Assembly: GCA_022822725.1 (NCBI GenBank)
Contig: JAJEAN010000007.1
Coordinates: 1,995,045-2,059,044, forward strand
Direction: 5' to 3'
From: Candidatus Latescibacterota bacterium
Lineage (GTDB): Bacteria; JAAXHH01
DNA: 64,000 bases
The position numbers and the translations under genes were made by a program. Below the pieces are notes generated by a model. It was not told where the DNA came from. It did no database searches and saw only the letters and a program-made list of their open reading frames with translations. Numbering within the stretch: position 1 is the first letter of the stretch; every line of letters begins with the position of its first letter. Below are positions 17,850 to 29,208 of the stretch, in pieces.

Positions 17850-18728
17850 TTATGAGCCGCTATATTTTCCGCCTTGCGTTTCCTCGAGTGTCTCCAGCCA
17901 GCGATAGCCATATTCCGGGACAATGGGTGATCCAGTGATGCCACCGGGGGTCATGCCGCCGGGGGTCATGCCGCCGGGGAACATGCTGAACTTCTCGACG
18001 CGCAGGCGGTAGCCGTAATCGTGCCTGGGATGGAAGCCCACGATCTCGCCGCGGTAGGGAACGCCGTTGTAGACCTTGCAGAATCCGGGATGGCCGTCAT
18101 TGCACTCGACCCTGCCCCAATCGATGGTGATTTCCTCTTCTGTGCCTTCCGCCCTGGTCTTCGAGGCAACTTCACGCAAAACGTATTGGCCTGCGCCATA
18201 CCTGTTGACTTCAAGGACATAGTAGAAGCCGGGCTCGTATTCGAAACCGTTGATCAAGCCGTCGTATGGCGCGCCGTCCACTATGGGACAGAAATCGTCA
18301 CTCCCGGTGCATAAGACTTGCGCGGCACCCACCGTCAAGGTTACCGGCGTGGAAGGCGCCGCCGTCTTCTCCAGCTGTTCCAACAGGCGGTAGGCGTACC
18401 GGCCGGCGTCCTGCGGCGGCTCTCCCCCATCCCACGGATCGTATTTGCCGATCCGAAGGCGGTAGTTATAACCTGCTTCGTATTCGAATCCTTCGATCCC
18501 TCCGTAGAAAAACCCGCCGTCGACCACCAGGCAGGTCTGCAGAAATGCGCCGTAGCACTTGGCCAGGGTGGGACCGACGGTAACGACCCGTGTCTCGATG
18601 TACTCCGGCCCATTGGGACCAGGCCCCACCGGATCGGTAGAGTCGTCACAGCCGGCCAAAGCCACGGTCAGCAGAAGTATGGGAACGAAGCTTTGGCAGC
18701 GGTATTTTGAAGTATGCCGGTATGACAT
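17850..18728 (-). CDS. Lipoprotein with three DUF4377-like repeats
   Basis: This 292-residue protein has a basic N-terminus, a hydrophobic stretch and a lipobox LAGC around residues 24-27, so it is probably lipid-anchored in the envelope. Three copies of a repeat of about 75 residues follow. Each has a cysteine pair (for example KCYGAFLQTCLVV, LCTGSDDFCPIV, ECNDGHPGFCKV) and then a GFxYExGxxY-like strand. This pattern resembles DUF4377, a domain of unknown function found in lipoproteins. The third copy is interrupted by a GMTPGGMTPGGI tract. No function is known. Confidence 0.7.
   Translation of the reverse strand: MSYRHTSKYRCQSFVPILLLTVALAGCDDSTDPVGPGPNGPEYIETRVVTVGPTLAKCYGAFLQTCLVVDGGFFYGGIEGFEYEAGYNYRLRIGKYDPWDGGEPPQDAGRYAYRLLEQLEKTAAPSTPVTLTVGAAQVLCTGSDDFCPIVDGAPYDGLINGFEYEPGFYYVLEVNRYGAGQYVLREVASKTRAEGTEEEITIDWGRVECNDGHPGFCKVYNGVPYRGEIVGFHPRHDYGYRLRVEKFSMFPGGMTPGGMTPGGITGSPIVPEYGYRWLETLEETQGGKYSGS
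17939..17986 (-). repeat. Short tandem repeat encoding PGGMT units
   Basis: A 15-base unit (about GGGGGTCATGCCGCC on the plus strand) is repeated near the end of the lipoprotein gene and encodes PGGMTPGGMTPGGI. It inserts a flexible Pro-Gly-Met tract in the third domain. Slippage expansion is likely. Confidence 0.8.
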
Positions 18729-18951
18729 GGTGGCGCGCCTCTATGGTAAAGCAGGGCTCTAATTCAACCTGCGCAATTTTCTTCGAAGCATCAAGACCAT
18801 TTTGTGGAAGTGTGGACGCCCGATCCTGCTCATTTTCCCCCAGATTCCTCTTGCCTGGACACGGGTGAAACCGGTATTTTTCAAGACTGAAAGGTAGTAC
18901 ACGAGACATACAACGAATCCCCAGGGTTTTGCCAGAACCAATACCTACTAA

Positions 18952-21096
<2,145 letters not shown>

Positions 21097-21183
21097 TCCT
21101 GACCTCTACGCACCGCGGCGCTCAATTCGGCAAGGTGGTACAGGCCGTTCTGCACGACGACATGAACTGGCGAGGACAAGGTG

Positions 21184-22206
21184 ATGCCCATCACCGTCCA
21201 CAACCCGGTTTCGAAGGCCGTCAAGCGGGAAGACACCGCTCATGTGGCCGTAAAATACCGCAGCTTCCATAACGAGGGAATGGGAGGAAGTTCCCTCGTT
21301 CGCAAGCAGCGTTACATGGAAATGGTCAACCAGTACTACGACCTGGTTACCGATTTCTATGAATACGGCTGGGGTCAGTCCTTCCACTTTGCGCCGCGCA
21401 GACGAACCGAATCATTTGAAGATTCCCTCGTCCGACATGAGCTGTTCCTGGCCGAATCCTTAAACCTCCACCGGGACATGCGGGTTTTGGACGTCGGCTG
21501 CGGCGTGGGCGGTCCAATGCGACTCTTCGCCCGGGAGTTCGGCGCCCACGTGGTCGGGCTCAACAACAACGCGTATCAACTGGGCAAGTGCGAAGTCTAC
21601 AACCGTGCGGCCGGCCTTGAACACCAAACAGCACTCCTGCGAGGCGACTTTATGCAGATCCCTGCGGCAGAAGCGAGTTACGATGCCGCCTATCAGATCG
21701 AGGCCACGCCCCATGCGCCCGATAAAGAGGGGGTCTTTGCCGAGATCTGGCGCGTGTTGCGCCCCGGTGGCGTATTCGGCGGGTACGAGTGGTGCATGAC
21801 GTCCGGGTACAACGCCGAGGATTCAAGTCACCGGGAAATCAAGAAGGGCATAGAGACGGGCAACAGTCTCCCTGATATCGCGTCCTTCGACGACGTGACC
21901 GGAGCCCTGCAAAACGTGGGATTCGAAGTGCTGGACGCGTTCGATGCCGCCGACGACTCCGACCCGGAGACGCCCTGGTACCGGGCGCTGGAGGGAAGGG
22001 ACTTTTCGTTAAAGAGCCTGCCGAGGACATCCATTGGCAGGTTCTTCACCACCTGGGCCTTGCGTATCCTGGAGCCTCTGCACATCGTGCCGAAGGGGAC
22101 GGCCGACGTACAGAACCTCCTCAACGTAGCGGCCGACAGCCTTGTTGCCGGCGGGCGGCTCGGTATATTTACGCCCATGTACTACTTCAAGGCACGCAAG
22201 CCATAG
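21184..22206 (+). CDS. Sterol C-24 methyltransferase (SMT/Erg6-like)
   Basis: This 340-residue protein carries all four sterol methyltransferase signature regions: YEYGWGQSFHF (60-69), the SAM loop LDVGCGVGGP (102-111), YQIEATPHAPD (170-180) and the RVLRPGGVFGGYEW stretch (190-203). A C-terminal sterol-MT domain follows. These enzymes add a methyl group to the side-chain double bond of sterols and are typical of eukaryotes. A few uncultured bacteria are reported to carry them. It starts at ATG 21184 or GTG 21181, after GAGGACAAG, and is 87 bases after katG. The cofactor and signature residues argue for a working enzyme; the sterol substrate would have to come from elsewhere in the genome or the environment. 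Confidence 0.93.
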   Translation: MPITVHNPVSKAVKREDTAHVAVKYRSFHNEGMGGSSLVRKQRYMEMVNQYYDLVTDFYEYGWGQSFHFAPRRRTESFEDSLVRHELFLAESLNLHRDMRVLDVGCGVGGPMRLFAREFGAHVVGLNNNAYQLGKCEVYNRAAGLEHQTALLRGDFMQIPAAEASYDAAYQIEATPHAPDKEGVFAEIWRVLRPGGVFGGYEWCMTSGYNAEDSSHREIKKGIETGNSLPDIASFDDVTGALQNVGFEVLDAFDAADDSDPETPWYRALEGRDFSLKSLPRTSIGRFFTTWALRILEPLHIVPKGTADVQNLLNVAADSLVAGGRLGIFTPMYYFKARKP

Positions 22207-22313
22207 CCTGGCAATGCGCGCCTATACACTAGCCCTGTTCTTGTGCTTCGCATCGATACGGCACACCTCGCGCCTCACGCCCATACTGCAGGCTGAGGAT
22301 TCGACGAAGCGGA

Positions 22314-22985
22314 TTAAAGGCCCAGCACGCCGTAGTCGCCATCCAGGATGAGGCGCGCCGACACGTACAGTCCAAGTAAGGCAAAGAGCACCCAGGGACC
22401 GTTCATGGCCCAGATGTAAGTGAACACTTCGCCCCGGCTGATATGGCGCTGTCTCCCGGCGACGAAGAAGCTGGCCAAATAGACCGACGTCACGTAGGTC
22501 CATTGCCAGAAAAGTATGAGTCCGAGCATGCCGGCCAGGACCGCCGGCAAGAAATCGACCGTAAAAGCCGCGTAGAGGATCAGGATCGGAAGCGCCGCAA
22601 CGAATCCGTTGGCAAAGTCGATGTTGAATCCCAAAGACCTTCGATCTGAAAAGGATCCGTCGACGAGGGCGTACGTAGCCCAGACATCCGCCCAGACGGT
22701 TGGCGAAAGGATCTTCGTCAAGGGCACCCTGGTCGTGAGAAACTCGACCGACGGCGTTCGGCCGGATTCACATTGCCGTGCGCGCCAGTATTCGGTCCGT
22801 CTCTCGATATAGTCCCGTTTGAAAAACAAACACATCTCCCAGTAGCAAAGTAGCAGATTGAACGAGAAAAACAGACTGAACAGGCCGTGGATTATATTGA
22901 AGTCCCCGATCAGATAGAAACGAGTACTTACACCGAGCAGCGTCAGCAGCATGACTACCACCGCTGCAAAAAGTCCAGGTGCCAT
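22314..22985 (-). CDS. Five-helix membrane protein, possibly EXPERA/EBP-like
   Basis: This 223-residue membrane protein has about five hydrophobic helices and a good ribosome binding site (AAAAGGAG) before the ATG at 22985. The middle and end are arranged like emopamil-binding protein (EBP), a sterol delta8-delta7 isomerase: a WxxYAxxD segment (around residues 100-107), a long paired-helix region, then a GE-x(6)-MNGPW segment near the end. The glutamate in the third helix of EBP is not obvious, so catalysis cannot be assumed. It converges on the sterol methyltransferase gene, which makes a sterol role attractive but unproven. It could equally be an unrelated membrane protein. Confidence 0.4.
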   Translation of the reverse strand: MAPGLFAAVVVMLLTLLGVSTRFYLIGDFNIIHGLFSLFFSFNLLLCYWEMCLFFKRDYIERRTEYWRARQCESGRTPSVEFLTTRVPLTKILSPTVWADVWATYALVDGSFSDRRSLGFNIDFANGFVAALPILILYAAFTVDFLPAVLAGMLGLILFWQWTYVTSVYLASFFVAGRQRHISRGEVFTYIWAMNGPWVLFALLGLYVSARLILDGDYGVLGL

Positions 22986-23150
22986 TCCCGATCTCCTTTT
23001 GCTCGCGTTGAACTCGCGCCTGACCGTCCCTCTACCAGTGCCTGACCAGGATTATTCACTACGTGGACTGGTGCGTTTCACCTGGTGACATTCGTCCAAT
23101 GTGCCGATAATTTAATTAAACCCACCGGCATTGTGTTTCACAAGCACCTT

Positions 23151-23174
23151 AGTGTCCACGAAAGTGTCCACGAA
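23151..23174 (+). repeat. Perfect 12-base tandem repeat upstream of dipeptidase
   Basis: AGTGTCCACGAA occurs twice without a gap at 23151-23162 and 23163-23174, about 50 bases before the dipeptidase start. It could be an operator half-site pair or simple duplication. Confidence 0.7.
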
Positions 23175-23220
23175 AGCTTTATTGGCGCGTGCACACGAAG
23201 GCTTGATCAGGGGAGGCCCC

Positions 23221-24276
23221 ATGCTGATCGTCGATTCCCACCTCGACATCGCTTACAATGCCCTCGAATGGGACCGGGACCTGTTCCAGCCCATCGCCAG
23301 AATCCGCGAATCCGAAGCCGGCATGGCGCAGAAGGGCCGGGGCCTGGGCGTGGTGAATCTCGAGGAATTGCGGCGTGGCGGAATCGGGCTCATGTTCGTC
23401 ACGGTGCACTGCAGGATCGCTTCGATGGGCAAGCGCTTTGGCGGCGTGCGTACCCAGGACATCGCCTACGCCCGGTGCATGGGCGAGCTGGCCTATTACC
23501 GCCTGATGGAAGCCAAGGGCGTCTTTCGCCAGGTACGTAATCGGACCGAACTCGACGCCCACCTGGCCGAGTGGGACGCCGATCCCGAGTCAACCCCGCT
23601 GGGATATGTCCTCAGCATGGAAGGCGCGGACGGGATCGTATCACCCGAACAGGTGCCCCATTGGTGGGATGAAGGCCTGCGGGTCGTCAGCCTTTGCCAC
23701 TACGGCGTCAGCTCCTATGCCCACGGCACCCAGGCGCCCGGCGGCCTGACGGAAAGGGGCCGCCCCATGCTCGAGGCCCTGGAGGCGGCCGGCATGATCC
23801 TCGATGTGAGCCATCTGGCCGAACAGGCCTTCTGGGAAGCGATGGATGTATTCAACGGGCCCGTGCTGGCCACCCACAACTGTTGCCGGGCTCTCTGCGA
23901 CCACGACCGCCAGCTCGACGACGATCAGATCAAGGCCCTGGCCGAACGCGGAGGCGTCATCGGTACGGCCATGGACGTCTGGATGATTTCTCCCCTGTGG
24001 GACCCGGCCGCCATGGACAACTCGGCCATAACCTTTGAAACCGTGGTGGACCACATCGACCATGTCTGCCAGTTGACCGGGAGCGCGCGACACGCCGCCA
24101 TCGGCACCGACCTGGACGGCGGCTACGGCAAGGAACAGTGCCCGTCCGATCTGGATACCATCGCCGACCTGCGCAAGATCCCCGCCATCCTCGAGCGGCG
24201 CGGTTACTCGAATGCCGACATCGCCGGCATCATGCACGGCAACTGGGTACGGACTTTGCGCACAGCGTGGCGTTGA
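23221..24276 (+). CDS. Membrane dipeptidase family protein (peptidase M19)
   Basis: This 351-residue amidohydrolase-superfamily protein matches renal-type dipeptidases. The first metal motif is His7 and Asp9 (DSHLD). Later motifs LDVSHLAEQAFWEA, HNCCRALCDHDRQ and IGTDLDGG follow the family order and carry the bridging and substrate-binding residues. The start at 23221 is preceded by GGGGAGG; an upstream in-frame start at 23131 lacks this. Family members hydrolyse dipeptides, often with a D-residue, or act on related amide compounds. No signal peptide is seen, so it is probably cytoplasmic. Confidence 0.9.
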   Translation: MLIVDSHLDIAYNALEWDRDLFQPIARIRESEAGMAQKGRGLGVVNLEELRRGGIGLMFVTVHCRIASMGKRFGGVRTQDIAYARCMGELAYYRLMEAKGVFRQVRNRTELDAHLAEWDADPESTPLGYVLSMEGADGIVSPEQVPHWWDEGLRVVSLCHYGVSSYAHGTQAPGGLTERGRPMLEALEAAGMILDVSHLAEQAFWEAMDVFNGPVLATHNCCRALCDHDRQLDDDQIKALAERGGVIGTAMDVWMISPLWDPAAMDNSAITFETVVDHIDHVCQLTGSARHAAIGTDLDGGYGKEQCPSDLDTIADLRKIPAILERRGYSNADIAGIMHGNWVRTLRTAWR

Positions 24277-24394
24277 CTTTTTTGGCATTGCACGGAAATC
24301 CCGCGCGGTCCAACCCGCATGCCGTAGGCGGATACACGGCGGCTGTGCAACGTGCCCGGATGTGGAGTAGTCGACGACCGACGGAGGCCAATTC

Positions 24395-25507
24395 ATGCCT
24401 GAAGTACCCGCATTCCGCCGCCACACCATCTACGAAGGCGGACCCGCCGAACGCATGGATTGCGTCGTGGGGGACCTCGACGGCGACGGCGTGCAGGAGT
24501 TCGTCATCGCCACGCGCAACCCGGATGGACTCCACTGGTTCGGCCGAACGGACCAGGGCGCGTGGGTGCCGCACCTCATGGATGACTCGTTCCCGAGCAT
24601 CAGCGTCGGCACCGCCCTCGTCGACCTCACCGGCAATGGAAAACTCGACCTGATCTCCGGCACCAGCGATCGGGGCAACCACGTCTTCTGGTGGGCGTGC
24701 CCCGACGATCCCACACAACGATGGACCCGCCGCGTGGTGTTCGAGCTTCCCGATAACCGGATCCACGACCTGATGCTGGCGGACATAGACGGCGACGGTC
24801 GCGACGAGTTGTACGTCTGGAACCCCGACGCCGAGACGATCTTCATGGTTCCGGTACCCGACGATCCATTCGTGACCCCGTGGCCCGGGGTCGGCAAGGT
24901 GGCTACCGGGGTAAACGAGCAGGATTTCGCGGCGGCCGACGTGGACGGGGACGGCAAACTCGAACTCATTGCGGGGACTTCGTGGTACCGCCTTCTGCCC
25001 AACGGTGAATGGGAACGGCACGTGTTCGCCGAAGGCTATGGCGGCGTGCGGGTACGCGCGGCGGATTTCGACGGGGACGGTCGGCCGGAGATCGCCGTCT
25101 GCGAGGTTGCGCTGGACATCGGACAGACTTACGGACGGCTTGCGCTATTCAGACCGGGACCGGACGTGGAGAAACTCTGGGAAGCCGAAGTGCTGCACGA
25201 CCGGCTCCTCGACGCCCATACGCTGCAGGTTGCCGACTTCGACGGCGACGGCAGGCCCGATATCTACGTGGGCGAGATGGGACGGGGCGACTGGACCCAG
25301 CCGCATCCGCCCTCCCAGATCCTCTTTCTGAGCCGCGGCGACCGGATGGAACATCACGTCATCGACACCGGAATCGGTACGCACGAGGCCCAGGTGATCG
25401 AACTGGACGGCAAGGTCGGCATCATCAGCAAGCCCTACCGGTGGCTCCAGGACACCGCGCCGCGACCTCAGGCTGTGGACAACCTTTACCTGTATTTGCC
25501 TGAGTGA
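24395..25507 (+). CDS. FG-GAP/VCBS-repeat beta-propeller protein
   Basis: This 370-residue protein contains at least five calcium-binding-like loops of the form D-x-D-G-D-G (DLDGDGVQE near residue 27, DIDGDGRDE, DVDGDGKLE, DFDGDGRPE, DFDGDGRPD), spaced as blades of a seven-bladed propeller. No signal peptide is visible, which is unusual because such proteins are often exported. GGAGG lies upstream of the ATG. Related proteins are frequent beside catabolic gene sets in lineages rich in sulfatases and glycosidases, but the ligand is unknown. Confidence 0.85.
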   Translation: MPEVPAFRRHTIYEGGPAERMDCVVGDLDGDGVQEFVIATRNPDGLHWFGRTDQGAWVPHLMDDSFPSISVGTALVDLTGNGKLDLISGTSDRGNHVFWWACPDDPTQRWTRRVVFELPDNRIHDLMLADIDGDGRDELYVWNPDAETIFMVPVPDDPFVTPWPGVGKVATGVNEQDFAAADVDGDGKLELIAGTSWYRLLPNGEWERHVFAEGYGGVRVRAADFDGDGRPEIAVCEVALDIGQTYGRLALFRPGPDVEKLWEAEVLHDRLLDAHTLQVADFDGDGRPDIYVGEMGRGDWTQPHPPSQILFLSRGDRMEHHVIDTGIGTHEAQVIELDGKVGIISKPYRWLQDTAPRPQAVDNLYLYLPE

Positions 25508-25603
25508 GGTGTCGCGGTCAGAGCGAAATATCGCGGTCAGCCCCAGGCGTCCAGCACCTGAAACATTATCCGTATTGAATTTGCACTGGTATTCCGGGAA
25601 AAC

Positions 25604-26326
25604 ATGATGACCAGCGTGCGAAACGACAGGCCGACCTGGGCGGGGAGAATACCACGCCACAAGATCGCCGAATTGTACAAGAAGGACGCCCTGGGTATTT
25701 GCGACGAAGAACTGATCGACGAAGTGGGCATCGGCCTGCTGGTCAGAATCGAACACATCTTCCGCGCCAAGGATGCGAACAGCGGTATCGCGAGTTGCCC
25801 AATCTGCCGAAGCGAGATTACTCATGATTTCGACCCGGAGTTCCTGCTTCGCTGCGATTCATGCAACTGGGAACTGCCGTGGGCCGAATACCAAAAGTCT
25901 TTCAAAGGCAAACACCTTATGGCTTCAGGCATGACCGCCTTTCTCAAGGAATACGTGGAAAAATACCGTGTCGCGAGATCACCCCAGGAAAAGATGATCC
26001 TGATCGATACGCTTATCCACCGGTATCACTGGGAACTCGAAGGCGGATTGACCGGACCGGGTGCACGCGATCTCATTGGAGGGAAGCCCAGCGAAGTCAT
26101 CGATTTCCTGAACCATCTGAGCTATGGGACCAGGAGCAATCCGGAAATCCTGGCAACCAGGCAGGAATGGCTGGACAAGGTGCGCGCGAGTCGGCAAAAG
26201 GCTGCATCGGCAGTCATGGAGCGGGAACGAAAAGCGGAGGAGAAGAGGCAAAAGGCAGCGGAGAAAGCAAGACGGAATGCCCTGAAGAAGAAAGCGCGTG
26301 AGGCGGGAACTGCAGGTCAGTGTTAA
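25604..26326 (+). CDS. Uncharacterised zinc-ribbon protein with charged tail
   Basis: This 240-residue protein has two CxxC pairs (Cys65, Cys68, Cys84 and Cys87), which would bind one zinc. A helical middle region follows, then a strongly basic and acidic coiled-coil-like tail (about 200-236, rich in K, R, E and A). The start could be either of two adjacent ATG codons at 25604 or 25607. I do not recognise the family. A nucleic-acid-binding role fits the zinc ribbon and tail but is only inference. Confidence 0.65.
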   Translation: MMTSVRNDRPTWAGRIPRHKIAELYKKDALGICDEELIDEVGIGLLVRIEHIFRAKDANSGIASCPICRSEITHDFDPEFLLRCDSCNWELPWAEYQKSFKGKHLMASGMTAFLKEYVEKYRVARSPQEKMILIDTLIHRYHWELEGGLTGPGARDLIGGKPSEVIDFLNHLSYGTRSNPEILATRQEWLDKVRASRQKAASAVMERERKAEEKRQKAAEKARRNALKKKAREAGTAGQC

Positions 26327-26355
26327 GCGGCAAGTTCATTTTTAGGGACGACCCC

Positions 26356-27594
26356 ATGAAAATCACCGAGATCGAAGTTCACGAGATCACCCTTGAGTAC
26401 GTCGACTGGATTGCGTACCAGCTCAACCATTATTACGGTCCGGCGAAGCGGACGGTCTACGTCGCGCATACCGACGACGGGCTCACGGGACTGGGAGAAG
26501 GGCATGCCGCGGAGCCGGATGAGGTAATCGAACAGTACATTGGGACGAACCCCTACGACTGGATCGGGGACGAGACTTCCCTGGCGCTGGGTACGGCGAT
26601 GTACGACCTGATGGGCAAGTCTGCGGGTGTGCCGGTCTACAAATTGTTCGGACAAAAGGTCCGTTCCTGGGTGCCGGTGGGGAGCTGGACCGTGTCGACA
26701 CACCCGGACCGCATGGCCGAAGCGGTGCGCGAGTACTCGGCGCAAGGCTATACCTGGATGAAATACCACCTCTCCCCCTTCGAAAACGTCATGGACCAGA
26801 CCGAGGCCATGCAGGCCGTGGCGCCGAAAGGGTTCAGGATCCACTACGATTTTACCATGCACGGCACCGATGATCACATGCCCGAACTCCTGGACGAACT
26901 GGAGCGATTCGAGGTCGCCGGCTGCTTCGAAGATCCCCTGCCTCCGGGGGACATACAGGGCTACATCGAGCTGCGCAAGCGTACCAGGCTGCCCGTCGTG
27001 CTGCATCATTTCCCGACGAATGCGACCTACGAAGTCCTGATGAAACCCGCGGACGCCTATATGCTCGGGCACCAGGTAATCGGCGAGGCGGTGCGGCGCG
27101 CCGGCTTGTTCGCAGCGGACAACAGTCCCTTCATGCTTCAGAACGTAGGCGGCAACATCACCCGGGCCATGACCGCCCACATGATGGCGTCTTTCCCGTC
27201 GGCGAACTTTCACTTCATCAGCACAACTGAGACCTGGAAAAGCGACGTGGTCTCGCAGCGGCTGGATCCTGTCAACGGGTTCGTGCGCGTACCGGAATCG
27301 CCGGGGCTCGGCGTCACGCTGGATCGAAGTGAGCTGGAACGCCTCAAGAACCTGCAATTGCCTCGGCAGGAGAAATGGATCATCCGGTCGTGGTACGAGA
27401 ATGGCACGAAGATGTACAACATCGCTGATCCGGAGGATCCGATCTTCATGGTGCGCCCGGACCGGCAGCGCGGTATGGTGCCCATGTGTTACGACGCGCC
27501 TATAACCACGGAATACTGGGACGACGACGGCACCGATGCCTATCGAGATATGTTTGCCCGGATCGAGCGGGAAGGCGTCGTGATCGAGAGGTAG
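26356..27594 (+). CDS. Enolase-superfamily (mandelate racemase-like) protein
   Basis: This 412-residue protein has the enolase N-terminal capping domain and TIM barrel. Lys136 (WMKYH), Asp165 (HYDF) and Glu192 (CFEDP) sit where the catalytic lysine and the first two metal ligands are expected. At the third metal position a histidine pair (217-218, VLHHFP) replaces the usual acid, so the chemistry may differ from sugar-acid dehydratases. The ATG at 26356 is chosen because the family start MKITEIEVHEI begins there. The stop is directly followed by the next gene, so the two are probably coupled. Confidence 0.8.
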   Translation: MKITEIEVHEITLEYVDWIAYQLNHYYGPAKRTVYVAHTDDGLTGLGEGHAAEPDEVIEQYIGTNPYDWIGDETSLALGTAMYDLMGKSAGVPVYKLFGQKVRSWVPVGSWTVSTHPDRMAEAVREYSAQGYTWMKYHLSPFENVMDQTEAMQAVAPKGFRIHYDFTMHGTDDHMPELLDELERFEVAGCFEDPLPPGDIQGYIELRKRTRLPVVLHHFPTNATYEVLMKPADAYMLGHQVIGEAVRRAGLFAADNSPFMLQNVGGNITRAMTAHMMASFPSANFHFISTTETWKSDVVSQRLDPVNGFVRVPESPGLGVTLDRSELERLKNLQLPRQEKWIIRSWYENGTKMYNIADPEDPIFMVRPDRQRGMVPMCYDAPITTEYWDDDGTDAYRDMFARIEREGVVIER

Positions 27595-27596
27595 CC

Positions 27597-29144
27597 ATGC
27601 AAAAACCGAAGCTGATCCATTACAACGACGCCCGTCACTACAGCATCTACCGCTACGAGCCGCCTATGAGCCTGCACCAGTGGCGGCAGCCCGTGGACGA
27701 GATTCTGGGTACCGAAATAGATACACTGGTCTACGGCCTGGGCTCGGGCGAGACCTTTCTCCACGGTACGGAAGCCGGCTTGAAGTGGGGAGAAGGCGTC
27801 GAAGAGCACAACATGAGCATGATGTGGTGGCGTGCGACGAAGAACCTGAACCTGGCGCTCGAGGCGGGCATCGATCCGCTCGCTGTGGCGGTGGAACGGG
27901 CGCATGAGAAGGGACGGCGCATCCTGGGCAGCCTGCGGATGACCGAACCCACGTCTCCCGACGACGACAACCCCTACATGCTGGGCCGCCTCAAGCGGGA
28001 GCGTCCCAAAGTCATGATCGGCGAAAGCCATCCGGACTATCCTCGGGCAGCCGGTTGCGCGGACTACACCCGCGAGGAGGTACGCGCGGAGCGGCTGGCG
28101 GTCATCGAAGAGGTGTGCGGCCGGTACGGAATGGACGGGCTGGAGTTTGATCCATACGTGGGCGTGTTCTTCAAACCTTCCCAGGCGCGGGAGAATACGT
28201 CCGTCCTAACGGAATTCGTACGGGAGATCAGGCGGCTGCTCGAACGCATTGGTGAAGCACGCGGTGAAGCGTTATGGCTGGCGGTGAAAGTGCGCGCGAC
28301 CGAGGAGGCGAACCTCGCCCTGGGTATGGACGTGCGCGCCTGGCTGTCGGAAGGCCTCCTGGATATCGTCATTCCCTGGACCGAGAGCTTCTTGTTCGAC
28401 CAGGAGATGCCCGTCCAATGGCTGGTCGACGCGGCCTCCGGATCGGAGACGCCGGTCTACCCCATGCTGGGCCGTTCACCCTACGACGACCGGCACCATC
28501 TGCCGACCATCGAGATGTACCGGGCCGCGGCCGCCAACTACCGTGTCATGGGAGCGGACGGGATCTACCTGTCGGACCTGCCCTGGCCGCACACCGAACG
28601 GGAGTACCTGATCTTTCGCGAGATGGCCGATCCGGACATCCATCTCCGGAAGAAGAAACACTATTTCCCCGCGCCCATTGAACCTGACTCCGAGCCGTAC
28701 GCACCCGAGCGGTATCTACCCATAGATCTCGAAGAAGGGGTGCCGGCCCGGGTCCCGTTCCTGGTCGGAGACCAGTTGGACGACGCCCGGAAAGACGGCG
28801 AACTCAAGAGCACGACATTGGGCGTGCGCATCGGCCACTGCTGCCCGGAGGACGACATCTCGTTTCGGTTCAACGGCCAGGTCGTCACACCGTCGGAGTC
28901 CAGTCATGTCTACAGTGGAACAGTTTCCTATACGGCTGCAAGAAGTGGACTTCCGGAGCGGCTCATGACCCATTTCTGGTTCACGTTCGAGCTACCGCTG
29001 GATCTGGTCCGTGAAGGACAGAACAAAGTAGCGGTCGCGCTGGATCGCCAATTTACCGGGATGGGCGGGGTCCGCGTGCTGCACCAGGTCGAGTTGATCG
29101 TGGATTACTACGAGCCCCTTGTGCCGGTAGGCGGGCAGATGTGA
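27597..29144 (+). CDS. TIM-barrel glycoside hydrolase-like protein
   Basis: This 515-residue protein starts two bases after the enolase-superfamily stop. The first 370 residues look like a (beta/alpha)8 barrel of the family-10-like or GHL type, with strand-end acids in GLEFDPYVGVFF and PWTES and a final GADGIYLSDLPW strand. The last 130 residues look like a beta-sandwich. Such proteins occur in uncultured bacteria next to sugar-acid genes. Activity on a glycan or glycoside is inference; no signal peptide is seen, so it may act on imported sugars. Confidence 0.65.
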   Translation: MQKPKLIHYNDARHYSIYRYEPPMSLHQWRQPVDEILGTEIDTLVYGLGSGETFLHGTEAGLKWGEGVEEHNMSMMWWRATKNLNLALEAGIDPLAVAVERAHEKGRRILGSLRMTEPTSPDDDNPYMLGRLKRERPKVMIGESHPDYPRAAGCADYTREEVRAERLAVIEEVCGRYGMDGLEFDPYVGVFFKPSQARENTSVLTEFVREIRRLLERIGEARGEALWLAVKVRATEEANLALGMDVRAWLSEGLLDIVIPWTESFLFDQEMPVQWLVDAASGSETPVYPMLGRSPYDDRHHLPTIEMYRAAAANYRVMGADGIYLSDLPWPHTEREYLIFREMADPDIHLRKKKHYFPAPIEPDSEPYAPERYLPIDLEEGVPARVPFLVGDQLDDARKDGELKSTTLGVRIGHCCPEDDISFRFNGQVVTPSESSHVYSGTVSYTAARSGLPERLMTHFWFTFELPLDLVREGQNKVAVALDRQFTGMGGVRVLHQVELIVDYYEPLVPVGGQM

Positions 29145-29208
29145 GGGGCGGCCCGTTGTATGGCAACGTAGCTCAATCGCAGGGTTCAACAGACAGCGAC
29201 GTGTCCAC

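Noticed and set aside
23085-23220. The N-terminal extension of the dipeptidase from 23131
   Set aside because: The extension has no family similarity, covers a 12-base tandem repeat, and the start at 23221 has a strong GGGGAGG site.
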